A stretch of 64,000 nucleotides of DNA from Sphingopyxis sp. (GTDB lineage: Bacteria > Pseudomonadota > Alphaproteobacteria > Sphingomonadales > Sphingomonadaceae), in the NCBI GenBank assembly GCA_002733865.1, contig NVXM01000031.1:34995-98994 (forward strand). Reading direction: 5' to 3'. Below the pieces are notes generated by a model. It made no database searches. It was given only the letters and a program-made list of their open reading frames with translations, and was not told the DNA's origin. This document shows, in pieces, positions 52,810 to 64,000 of the stretch. The position numbers and the translations under genes are program-made. Numbering within the stretch: the stretch's first letter is position 1; the number at the start of each line of letters is the position of its first letter.

Positions 52810-52995
52810 TTGTCGGTGGCACCGCCACCCATAGCTTTCTGAACCGGCCCGTAAGCCGGTTCGTCGCCTCTTTCACCTTCTCCTAATGTAGCGGCATGCG
52901 GGTCGCTGCACAGGCTTGCCGATCCTCGAAAAATGCGTTTGCGGTCAATGTTGCGATCATAGGCTGTTCGGCGATAATGCCAGTACCGGCCGGTC

Positions 52996-54027
52996 CTAAT
53001 TTCGCTCTTTATCCAACAATCGTTTCTTGATCTCGACGCCATAGGCATAGCCACCCAGTGTTCCGTCGCTTCGGACAACCCGATGGCAAGGGATCAGGAC
53101 AGCAACATGATTGGCTCCGTTGGCGCTGCCCACAGCGCGCACCGCTTTCGGCTTGCCGACAGCAGCAGCGATTTCCGCGTAGCTGCGGGTTTCGCCATCG
53201 GGAATTTTCCGCAACTCCAGCCATACCGCTTCCTGGAATGCGGTACCCTGGACATCGAGCGGGATGTTGTGCGACCGCCCGGGCGTTTCAACCTGTTCGA
53301 CGACCGTCCGCAGCAACCGCTTGAAAGCTTCTCCCCCCTGCTGCAGCTCTGCCTTCGGAAAACGCGCGCGCAACTCTTCCTCACCTTCGTCGAACGAAAG
53401 GCAACAGACTCCCTTACCGGTCGCGGCAACCATCATGGAACCGAGCGATGTTTCAACGCTTGCCCACTGGACGATTGCGCCCTCTCCGCCATTTTTCCAG
53501 ATGCTGGCATGCATGCCCAGTCGCTGTTTCGCATCGGCATAAAATCGCGACGCCGATCCATAGCCTGCGTCATAAATTGCCTCGGTCACCGATGCTCCCT
53601 CATCCAGCGCGTCCCGGACCCGTTCGGATCGGAGAGCGCGCGCAAAGGCCGCAGGGGAGAGACCCGTCTCACGCTTGAAAATACGTTGAAGATGGGCAGC
53701 CGAATAGCCTGTCAAGACCGCTAGTTCATCCAGTTTCGGCGCGCTTTCCGCCGTACGAACGGCGTCGATAACGGCTTTTACTGCGGCTTCATCGCGCGCG
53801 ACATCATTGGGGCGACAGCGCAGGCAAGCACGCAAACCGGCAGCTTCTGCGTGCTCTGGCTTCGCAAAAAATCGGACGTTTTCCCGCTTGGGATGGCGTG
53901 CAGCACAGGAGGGCCGACAATAGATGCCGGTGCTCAGCACACCGGTGACGAACTTGCCGTCAAACGACCGATCACGTGCCCGCACCGCCGCCCACGCCTG
54001 TTCGCTATCTACGATATCCGGAATCAT
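52996..54027 (-). CDS. ada: Bifunctional Ada protein (AraC-type regulator / O6-methylguanine-DNA methyltransferase)
   Basis: The 343-residue protein has the N-terminal zinc-binding Ada domain (GIYCRPSCAARHP and RACLRCRPND, four cysteines), an AraC helix-turn-helix (AAHLQRIFKRETGLSPAAFA), and the C-terminal methyltransferase with the acceptor PCHRV near GGYAYGVEIKK. It repairs methylated DNA and activates its own regulon once methylated. Its start overlaps the stop of a small upstream frame (ATGA). Confidence 0.94.
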   Translation of the reverse strand: MIPDIVDSEQAWAAVRARDRSFDGKFVTGVLSTGIYCRPSCAARHPKRENVRFFAKPEHAEAAGLRACLRCRPNDVARDEAAVKAVIDAVRTAESAPKLDELAVLTGYSAAHLQRIFKRETGLSPAAFARALRSERVRDALDEGASVTEAIYDAGYGSASRFYADAKQRLGMHASIWKNGGEGAIVQWASVETSLGSMMVAATGKGVCCLSFDEGEEELRARFPKAELQQGGEAFKRLLRTVVEQVETPGRSHNIPLDVQGTAFQEAVWLELRKIPDGETRSYAEIAAAVGKPKAVRAVGSANGANHVAVLIPCHRVVRSDGTLGGYAYGVEIKKRLLDKERN

Positions 54028-54227
54028 GACCCAAATCTCTCCACTCGCGCCGCAAAAAATCCCTTCACAGCGTGTTGCACCTCCATATACGCCTTCTCGG
54101 CCTGCTCAGACAATTGCTGGTTTATAGCTGCATTCTGCGCGCTGGCAGCTACGGCGATGTGATTGGGGGCAATCCCCCCTGTTCGACAGATCAAGTTTCT
54201 TCTCCCGCTTGATGGTGCATTGCTCAA
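54024..54227 (-). CDS. Possible small protein upstream of ada
   Basis: A 67-residue frame, MSNAPSSGRRNLICRTGG..., ends with KAYMEVQHAVKGFFAARVER and overlaps the ada start by ATGA. The overlap and the amphipathic C-terminus favour a real gene. Against it, no family was recognised and no ribosome site is clear. The region between here and atpH (254 bases) shows no other gene. Confidence 0.35.
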   Translation of the reverse strand: MSNAPSSGRRNLICRTGGIAPNHIAVAASAQNAAINQQLSEQAEKAYMEVQHAVKGFFAARVERFGS

Positions 54228-54481
54228 TAGAATGCCGCAGCGGTCGCGTGCTTCCCGTATCTTGCGTTCAAAGCGAATTTCCCCAAGAGTTTATTCAAAA
54301 GCACTGAAAACCAGCGTTTTTCGCATTCTTCAAAATGATTCCCAAAGCAATCTTGCATCGCAGCAAAATGGTTGCTAGACGCCGCGCATCCGCGGGCGGA
54401 ATCGTAGGATTTCCGGCCATTAAGCGGACCATTTCATGAACGGTTTTCAGACCAAAATTACGGTCAGGGAGTAGCAAACGC

Positions 54482-55036
54482 GTGGATCATTCCAGCGGCA
54501 TCAGGGCGAGTTTAGCGGGGCGTTACGCCACCGCACTGTTCGCTCTTGCACAAGAAAAAAACAGCATAGACGTGGTACAGGCCAGTCTGGCGACTTTGAA
54601 AAACGCCTTGGCAGAGTCGGATGACCTGAGGGCGCTGACGACAAGCCCGGTGGTATCTCGTGATGATGCCGGCAAGGGTATCGCGGCCATCGCAAAGACC
54701 CTGGATCTCGATCCGCTGTCGACCAATCTGCTTGGCGTTCTTGCGGCCAATCGTCGGCTCGACCAGATACCGGCTGTTATCCGTGCCTTCTCCTCTCTGG
54801 CTTATAGTCATCGCGGAGAAATCACCGCCGAAGTTACATCCGCGCATCCGCTGGATGACAAGCAAATTGATGCGCTCAAGGCGCAGCTCAAGAAACGTGT
54901 CGGAAGCGATGTTAGCGTTTCCACCGCAGTCGATTCGTCCATATTGGGCGGGCTGGTCGTACAAATCGGCAGCCAGATGATCGACAGCTCGATTAAAACC
55001 CGTTTGAACACCCTATCGCAGGCCATGAAGGGCTAA
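54482..55036 (+). CDS. atpH: F1 ATP synthase subunit delta
   Basis: Delta links the stator stalk to the F1 head. The 184-residue protein starts at GTG 54482 (MDHSSGIRASLAGRYATALF), and has the family pattern SLAGRYATALFALA, ALTTSPVVSRDDA and the C-terminal GGLVVQIGSQMIDSSIKTRL. As is usual in alphaproteobacteria, the F1 operon starts with delta, and the F0 genes are elsewhere. Confidence 0.96.
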   Translation: MDHSSGIRASLAGRYATALFALAQEKNSIDVVQASLATLKNALAESDDLRALTTSPVVSRDDAGKGIAAIAKTLDLDPLSTNLLGVLAANRRLDQIPAVIRAFSSLAYSHRGEITAEVTSAHPLDDKQIDALKAQLKKRVGSDVSVSTAVDSSILGGLVVQIGSQMIDSSIKTRLNTLSQAMKG

Positions 55037-56578
<1,542 letters not shown>

Positions 56579-56588
56579 ACACTAAATT

Positions 56589-56678
56589 GTCACCCCGGAC
56601 TTGCTCCGGGGCCCAATGAGAAACGAAATCGCGTAGCGACGTTTTTCGAACTGGGTACCGGGACAAGTCCGGCATGAC
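56589..56678. repeat. Inverted repeat (family F) between atpA and atpG
   Basis: GTCACCCCGGACTTGCTCCG at the left is nearly the complement of the right arm, CCGGGACAAGTCCGGCATGAC. It fills almost the whole gap inside the atp operon and ends only 17 bases before the atpG start. Confidence 0.85.
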
Positions 56679-56694
56679 GAAACAAGGAGCCAAT

Positions 56695-59041
<2,347 letters not shown>

Positions 59042-59051
59042 TGGTTTGAAG

Positions 59052-59206
59052 CCTTCTCCCGCGAGGGAGAAGGATACGACGGCTTGCTGGCTTGCCAGTT
59101 AGCTGAAGTTGGATGAGGCTGCTCCTTACACGAGATTGCAGAACAGCCTCCCCGGCTATGACCTCGCAGCGCGCTGCGAGGTCGTCGCAACCTTCTCCCT
59201 CGAGGG
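59052..59206. repeat. Three-hairpin repeat cluster between atpD and atpC
   Basis: The 186-base gap contains CCTTCTCCC/GGGAGAAGG (59052-59073), a perfect 24-base palindrome at 59160-59183 (half-site GACCTCGCAGCG), and TCTCCCTCGAGGGAGA near 59194-59209. The first belongs to the CTCTCCC family seen around the DUF559 pseudogene. Any of the hairpins could cut or stabilise the mRNA here. Confidence 0.75.
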
Positions 59207-59227
59207 AGAGGGATAAAGGATATGATA

Positions 59228-59485
59228 ATGGCAGATCTACATTTCGAACTTGTAACCCCAGAAAAGCTCGTCCGTTCGGAAGATGTCTACATGGTGGTGG
59301 TGCCCGGTATTGAGGGTGACTTTGGCGTGCTTGCCAATCATGCCGGCGTGATGTCAACGATCCGCGATGCTGATCTGGTCATCTACGCCAGCGAAGGCGC
59401 GACGCCTGAGACAATTTTTGTCCAGGGTGGCTTTGCCCAAGTCGATGAAAAGGGCCTGACGGTATTGGCCGACGCGGTTAGCTGA
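59228..59485 (+). CDS. atpC: F1 ATP synthase subunit epsilon, short form
   Basis: Epsilon is the small rotor subunit. The 85-residue product covers the beta-sandwich domain ([20 protein letters not shown] to [10 protein letters not shown]) with the [10 protein letters not shown] motif. The C-terminal helical hairpin, present in the E. coli type (about 138 residues) and used for inhibition of ATP hydrolysis, is missing, and the stop is clean. The start at 59228 suits the AAAGGA ribosome site better than the ATG two codons upstream. This short form is, from memory, usual in sphingomonads. Confidence 0.95.
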   Translation: MADLHFELVTPEKLVRSEDVYMVVVPGIEGDFGVLANHAGVMSTIRDADLVIYASEGATPETIFVQGGFAQVDEKGLTVLADAVS

Positions 59486-59709
59486 CAGGTCCTCACGGCA
59501 ATCCGTCGGTATTTTCTATTGGTTCCAACCCTATCGCTATTTAGACTCGGTCACTAAACTTTGGACATATGACATAATCTCGCCATTGTAGGCTGGTATC
59601 TGCTGTTCCAATCGACGGACTGGATCGTGCTTTGTTCAGATAATAGAAACACCGATCGACTTGTCCTGAAACTGCGTAATACGCGAGAGCCGTGGGCCTA
59701 TAACGGGAC

Positions 59710-60831
59710 ATGAAACACTCTGCTCCCATCGTTCATTTCCTTTATGAGCCAGGCAATGGCGGACTGGACCGCGTCGCAGTCCTCTTGGCTAATGGAATGG
59801 CCGAACGCGGACTTCCCATCGAGCTGTGGTTGACGAAAGATACCGGGGCAGTCGCCCAGATCATTTCGGCGGATGTGAAAATTCGAATGGTTCCAATGCC
59901 CAAATTCGGCGGCCGGGGTTTGCAGCTGCTGCTCCAGATTCCTTCCGTCGCTCGGATGATCCGCAAGCACCGACCAAAGGCGATTTTTTCGGCCGGTAAT
60001 CAGACGAATTTGTCTTTGGCAATCGCGCGCCAATTGGCCGGGCGGCCGCTGACAAAGATCATTCAGAAAATCACCAACCCGGTGCTCCGACCCGGTTCCA
60101 GAAAATGGCAGAAGATAGCCCGAATATGGCGATTTGGAATGACCGCGAGCTTGGGTGATATGACGCTTATTCTCAGTGAGGCCGATGCAAGAAACTATGC
60201 ACAAATCTATCCACATACAGCGTCCAAGTTTCACGTGGTTCCAAATCCCTACGTCACAGCCGACATGTTGTCTGCCGGAGCAGCCAAAACCGTTCGAGAT
60301 GCAGGACAACTGCCGCGGTTGCTTTCAGCGGGGCGTCTGGTTCCTCAGAAAGGCTATCAGACACTTGTTTCGGCTCTGGCCCTCATAGCAGAACATCCTT
60401 GGTCACTGACCATTCTGGGCGATGGTCCGCTTCTGCAAGAAACGAAGTATCAAGCCGAACAACTGGGCGTGGCTGACCGGATCACATTCAAGGGCTTTGT
60501 TCATGACGTGACCCCCTATCTCTGCCAATCAGATATTCTGGTGCTGTCTTCACAGTGGGAAGGTTTACCGGCTATACCAATCGAGGCATTGGCTGCAGGT
60601 TGCGCAATAGTTGCTACCGATTGTTCGGAAGGCTTGACAGAGTTGCTGTCTGAAACCGGACAGCACACGGTGCCGGTCCAAAATCCCGAAGCCTTGGCCA
60701 AGGCCATATTGGATGAGATTCACTCACCTCGGCCGATCAAGCCGCTTATCGCATGCGCGAGCGCCTATTCCATTGAGAATAGTGTCGATCAGCATCTCAA
60801 GCTTTTGGAAAAAGTCTGCGAAGCTCCCTAA
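59710..60831 (+). CDS. Glycosyltransferase family 4 protein
   Basis: The 373-residue protein has the GT-B fold: N-terminal GNGGLDRVAVLLANGMAERG, and the C-terminal donor-binding domain with LLSAGRLVPQKGYQTLVSAL, DGPLLQETKYQAEQLGV, LSSQWEGLPAIPIEALAAGC. These are GT4 (retaining) motifs. It likely takes part in surface polysaccharide or lipid glycosylation. It stands alone and its stop overlaps that of the transporter gene on the other strand. Confidence 0.9.
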   Translation: MKHSAPIVHFLYEPGNGGLDRVAVLLANGMAERGLPIELWLTKDTGAVAQIISADVKIRMVPMPKFGGRGLQLLLQIPSVARMIRKHRPKAIFSAGNQTNLSLAIARQLAGRPLTKIIQKITNPVLRPGSRKWQKIARIWRFGMTASLGDMTLILSEADARNYAQIYPHTASKFHVVPNPYVTADMLSAGAAKTVRDAGQLPRLLSAGRLVPQKGYQTLVSALALIAEHPWSLTILGDGPLLQETKYQAEQLGVADRITFKGFVHDVTPYLCQSDILVLSSQWEGLPAIPIEALAAGCAIVATDCSEGLTELLSETGQHTVPVQNPEALAKAILDEIHSPRPIKPLIACASAYSIENSVDQHLKLLEKVCEAP

Positions 60832-61748
60832 GCCTCCAGAACCGTGTTTGCACGGCGACTGCTGCGCCAGAGCAGCAAGCCGCTAAAGATTATCAGCAAT
60901 CCTCCCAGCATGGCTGTATTGTCGATCGGATCTCCGAAGACGAAGACACTGATCGCCGTCGCGATTAGCAGCTGAATGTAGACGATCGGAGCAATGGCAG
61001 CGGCAGTCGTCCGCATCGTTGCCATGAACAGCAGGAAATGGCAGCTGGTCGCAGTCAGCGCCACCAGCAGACAGCGCAGGACCACATCCCAATGCGGGAG
61101 CCCCGGGACGGTCATCGTCGGCACCAGCCAATGCCCGATGACCGCAGCGATCGTGAGAAATAATGCTGCCCAAAAGGCTATGTAAAACTGCGCTGCGAAA
61201 ATTGACCTTTGAGTCGATACCATGCGGTTCAGAATCAGCATGGTCGACATGGCAAAGGCCGAAATGAGCGGCAGGATAGCGACCCAGCCAAAGGCCGCAA
61301 CATTCGGCCGCAGCATGATTAAAACCCCGCCAAAAGCCACGATCGTCGCCACCCATGTCCGTGGCGGCATGCTCTCTTTCAAAAACCAGCCGGAGAACAG
61401 GGCGGTGAGGATTGGATTGACAAAGGATATCGCCACAGCATCGGCCAGCGGCATGATATATATGGCGGAAAAGAAGCTGATGGTGCCGACGAACAGAGCG
61501 AATCCACGTGCCACGTGGAGCCATGGGCGGTTGACTTGAAAACCGCGACGGCCTTCTTTTGCAAGAAGGATCACGGCGAGGGCCAGAGCGCCGATCGAAA
61601 AGCGTAGGGCCGCCACCGCGGGCGCGGGCCAATCCCCGGCCATTGACTTGATCACGGCATCGCCAAGCGGGAATCCAGCGAATGCAATGAGCGCGAGCGT
61701 GATGCCACCTGCAGCAGCAGCCCGATCTCTGGAATGATCTTCAGTCAA
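60828..61748 (-). CDS. EamA/DMT family transporter
   Basis: The 306-residue membrane protein has ten helices in two EamA halves (AGFPLGDAVIKSM, PWLHVARGFALFVGTISFFSAI, and AAIAPIVYIQLLIATAISVF). DMT exporters carry metabolites or drugs; the substrate is unknown. It is convergent with the glycosyltransferase gene with four overlapping bases at the stops. Confidence 0.88.
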   Translation of the reverse strand: MTEDHSRDRAAAAGGITLALIAFAGFPLGDAVIKSMAGDWPAPAVAALRFSIGALALAVILLAKEGRRGFQVNRPWLHVARGFALFVGTISFFSAIYIMPLADAVAISFVNPILTALFSGWFLKESMPPRTWVATIVAFGGVLIMLRPNVAAFGWVAILPLISAFAMSTMLILNRMVSTQRSIFAAQFYIAFWAALFLTIAAVIGHWLVPTMTVPGLPHWDVVLRCLLVALTATSCHFLLFMATMRTTAAAIAPIVYIQLLIATAISVFVFGDPIDNTAMLGGLLIIFSGLLLWRSSRRANTVLEA

Positions 61749-61927
61749 GCATCCGCTCCCTTTTCATCAGCTTGCCTTAACCGCTAGGCTGCAACGCACA
61801 AGGCGCAAGTCACAAAATTTCTTCAGCGTCGATCTTCATTCAATCACCGAGATTTACCGCTTTATTAACCATTTTCGGGGAAAGAAGGCATTGATCGTGT
61901 GACATCAGACATATCGGACAGGACAGA

Positions 61928-63457
61928 ATGAGCGCTTTTGGGAAGAAAAATGGACTGGGCGGTGGCAAGCCTTCCTTTGGCGTAGCAAAGCCAATGACCG
62001 GTGGCGGTAAAAAATCCGTCGATACCGAAAATCGCGAAGACAGGCTCGGCGGGAATCAATTTCCACCACTGGAATCCATTCCCTTGGGCGGCGAAGACAC
62101 ACCAAACGTTCCTCCCCCGCTACAAAGCGACGCAATGACCAGGCTTTCCGAGCGGTCGCAACCCTTGGCCGAAGGGGTTGATAAAGACGAGGGCTTTGGA
62201 GCCTCGGTCCACAAGATCAAGGAACAGGTGCTCCCGCGACTCCTGGAGCGGGTAGACCCCGAAGCGGCCGCGACGTTGAACAAGGAAGAACTGACCGAAG
62301 AATTCCGTCCGATCATCATGGAAGTGCTGACCGAGCTCAAGCTGACGCTCAACCGGCGGGAACAATTTGCACTGGAAAAGGTGCTGGTCGACGAACTGCT
62401 GGGTTTCGGGCCGCTCGAAGAGCTGCTGAGCAATCCCGATATATCGGATATCATGGTCAACGGTCCCGAACAAACTTACATAGAAATCAAGGGCAAGCTG
62501 GAAGTTGCGCCGATCCAGTTCCGTGATGAGGAGCATCTGTTCCAGATTGCCCAGAGAATTGTGAACCAGGTTGGTCGCCGCGTCGACCAGACCACACCGC
62601 TGGCCGATGCCAGGCTGAAAGACGGTTCGCGTGTTAACGTCATCGTACCGCCACTGAGCCTCAAGGGCACCGCGATCTCGATTCGTAAATTCTCCGAGAA
62701 ACCGATCACGCTGGACATGATGAAGGGCTTTGGCTCGATGTCGGACAAAATGTGCACGGCGCTCAAAATCGCCGGAGCCTGCCGCTTCAATGTCGTTATC
62801 TCGGGCGGTACTGGTTCCGGTAAAACGACGATGCTCAATGCCATGTCGAAAATGATCGATCCGGGCGAACGCGTGCTGACGATCGAGGATGCCGCCGAGC
62901 TTCGCCTGCAACAGCCGCATTGGTTGCCGCTTGAAACCCGGCCTCCGAACCTGGAAGGCCAAGGCGCCATAACTATCGGCGATCTCGTCAAGAACGCCCT
63001 GCGTATGCGGCCTGACCGCATCATCCTCGGCGAAATTCGTGGCGCAGAATGTTTCGACCTTCTCGCCGCCATGAACACCGGCCACGATGGCTCCATGTGT
63101 ACGCTCCACGCCAACAGCCCGCGCGAATGTCTCGGCCGTATGGAAAACATGATTTTAATGGGTGACATCAAGATCCCGAAAGAGGCGATTTCGCGCCAGA
63201 TCGCGGAATCGGTCGACTTGATCGTACAGGTGAAACGACTGCGCGACGGCTCGCGGCGTACTACGAATATCACCGAGGTGATCGGCATGGAAGGCGACGT
63301 GATCGTCACGCAGGAACTGTTCAAATATCAGTATCTGGACGAGGATGCTGACGGCAAGATCATCGGGGAATATGTCTCTTCAGGGCTGCGCCCCTATACG
63401 CTGGAAAAAGCCCGGCAATATGGCTTTGACCAGCCTTTGCTGGAAGCCTGCCTGTAG
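61928..63457 (+). CDS. cpaF: CpaF/TadA-family type II secretion ATPase
   Basis: The 509-residue ATPase has an unstructured N-terminus (1-80), the N2-like helical domain, Walker A ISGGTGSGKTTMLNAM, the Asp box TIEDAAELRLQQPHW, Walker B region RIILGEIRGAE and the His box LHANSPRECLGRMENM. This is the Flp/Tad pilus assembly ATPase type. No other tad/cpa gene is in the visible window. It is divergent from the EamA gene. Confidence 0.9.
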   Translation: MSAFGKKNGLGGGKPSFGVAKPMTGGGKKSVDTENREDRLGGNQFPPLESIPLGGEDTPNVPPPLQSDAMTRLSERSQPLAEGVDKDEGFGASVHKIKEQVLPRLLERVDPEAAATLNKEELTEEFRPIIMEVLTELKLTLNRREQFALEKVLVDELLGFGPLEELLSNPDISDIMVNGPEQTYIEIKGKLEVAPIQFRDEEHLFQIAQRIVNQVGRRVDQTTPLADARLKDGSRVNVIVPPLSLKGTAISIRKFSEKPITLDMMKGFGSMSDKMCTALKIAGACRFNVVISGGTGSGKTTMLNAMSKMIDPGERVLTIEDAAELRLQQPHWLPLETRPPNLEGQGAITIGDLVKNALRMRPDRIILGEIRGAECFDLLAAMNTGHDGSMCTLHANSPRECLGRMENMILMGDIKIPKEAISRQIAESVDLIVQVKRLRDGSRRTTNITEVIGMEGDVIVTQELFKYQYLDEDADGKIIGEYVSSGLRPYTLEKARQYGFDQPLLEACL

Positions 63458-63464
63458 CCGAACC

Positions 63465-63662
63465 TTATCCAGTCGAAAGAATGCCCAGACCGAAGGCGAT
63501 CGATATGCCGAAGGTTAGCAGCGCCAAAGCCGTGATGGTTGGCCACGGCATGAAGCCAACGTCATCAATATCACGGCGATTATTGCGCCTTCGGTTGCCG
63601 ATTTCTGAAATCACAGCAATTGTCCCGGACAGACCACAAAGCACTATCCAAAGCGGAGGCAT
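63465..63662 (-). CDS. Small membrane protein of unknown function
   Basis: The 65-residue product MPPLWIVLCGLSGTIAVISE...FGLGILSTG has two hydrophobic segments around a basic middle (NRRRNNRRDID). It starts at 63662, seven bases after the mmsB stop, so it is probably in the mmsB operon. A longer frame to 63791 overlaps mmsB and is rejected. No family was recognised. Confidence 0.6.
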   Translation of the reverse strand: MPPLWIVLCGLSGTIAVISEIGNRRRNNRRDIDDVGFMPWPTITALALLTFGISIAFGLGILSTG

Positions 63663-63669
63663 GGGAGGC

Positions 63670-64000
63670 TTAGCCTTTTCCCAGCATGGCGATGATGCCG
63701 GAGAAATCCTTGCCGCCCTGCGCCTGTCCTTCGGCATATTGTTCGTAAAGCCGAGCGGCTTCCGCACCCATTGGCACGTCCGCTCCGGCACTCTGCGCCG
63801 CTTCCATCGCTAAGCGCAAATCTTTCAGCATCAGCGCCGCCGCAAAACCGCCTTCATAGCCATTGTCTGCCGGGCTTTGCGGGCCGACACCTGGCACGGG
63901 ACAATAGCTGGTCATCGACCAGTTCTGGCCAGACGCCTTTGATGAAATGTCGTAGAAATTTTGCAGATCGAGTCCAAGCTTCTCCGCCATCTTGAACGTT
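63670..64000 (-). CDS. mmsB: 3-hydroxyisobutyrate dehydrogenase, N-terminus beyond window end
   Basis: Only the C-terminal ~110 residues are in the window, on the minus strand, entering at 64000. The sequence FYDISSKASGQNWSMTSYCP, PGVGPQSPADNGYEGGFAA and LMLKDLRLAMEAAQSAGADVP is that of MmsB, which oxidises 3-hydroxyisobutyrate to methylmalonate semialdehyde in valine breakdown. The NAD-binding half lies outside. Confidence 0.92.
   Translation of the reverse strand, partial: TFKMAEKLGLDLQNFYDISSKASGQNWSMTSYCPVPGVGPQSPADNGYEGGFAAALMLKDLRLAMEAAQSAGADVPMGAEAARLYEQYAEGQAQGGKDFSGIIAMLGKG

Overview
The window is a chromosomal segment of an alphaproteobacterium, most probably a marine-type sphingomonad (Sphingorhabdus, Parasphingorhabdus or Sphingopyxis relative). 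This rests on the gene orders accA-xerD-x-aroK-aroB, hrcA-grpE beside rph-rdgB-hemW-xerC, rsmI-yraN-gshB and atpHAGDC without F0 genes, on two large TonB-dependent receptors, on an alphaproteobacterial RpoH promoter before dnaK, and on many short palindromic intergenic repeats. Genus is inference; no rRNA or tRNA gene was seen.

Layout. 1-9.7 kb: housekeeping genes: accA (cut by the window start), xerD, a secreted repeat-rich protein preceded by a 44-residue membrane protein, aroK-aroB, and a leftward operon radA-cvpA-IscU-like-Kef antiporter. 10-14 kb: a large patatin-like phospholipase, a periplasmic metallo-beta-lactamase-fold hydrolase and a 2OG-oxygenase-like protein. 14.3-19.3 kb: an accessory cluster with a MarR regulator divergent from cytochrome P450, TonB receptor and NTF2-like protein, with a consensus promoter and an operator-like inverted repeat. 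19.3-22.6 kb: dnaK-dnaJ under an RpoH promoter. 22.7-32.1 kb: envelope, transport and small accessory genes: PCu(A)C-like copper lipoprotein, zincin-like protein, OmpW, YdcH, MATE, glycine-zipper lipoprotein, GntP-GNAT, PadR, a beta-lactamase-fold esterase, an SDR with a degenerate active site, and a BLUF photoreceptor. 32.1-32.6 kb: a broken DUF559 endonuclease gene inside a long inverted repeat.

32.7-39.1 kb: hrcA-grpE diverge from rph-rdgB; hemW and a CAP-domain lipoprotein diverge from one ATGCAT palindrome; xerC follows. 39.1-42.1 kb: a second TonB receptor bracketed by xerC and a decayed second copy of the xerC 3' end, which looks like an old integration scar. 42.3-54.2 kb: dedA, gshB, yraN, rsmI, an LpoA-like lipoprotein, fsa, two envelope proteins of unknown function, priA, a membrane trypsin-like protease and ada. 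54.5-59.5 kb: the F1 ATP synthase operon, interrupted by two repeat clusters and ending in a short epsilon subunit. 59.7-64 kb: a GT4 glycosyltransferase, an EamA transporter, an isolated CpaF-type ATPase, a small membrane protein and the 3' part of mmsB.

The best candidates for something unusual are the xerC scar around the TonB receptor, the DUF559 gene inside inverted repeats, the MarR-P450-TonB receptor cluster, and the SDR lacking its catalytic residues. I found no CRISPR array, prophage, intact insertion sequence or clear defence system.
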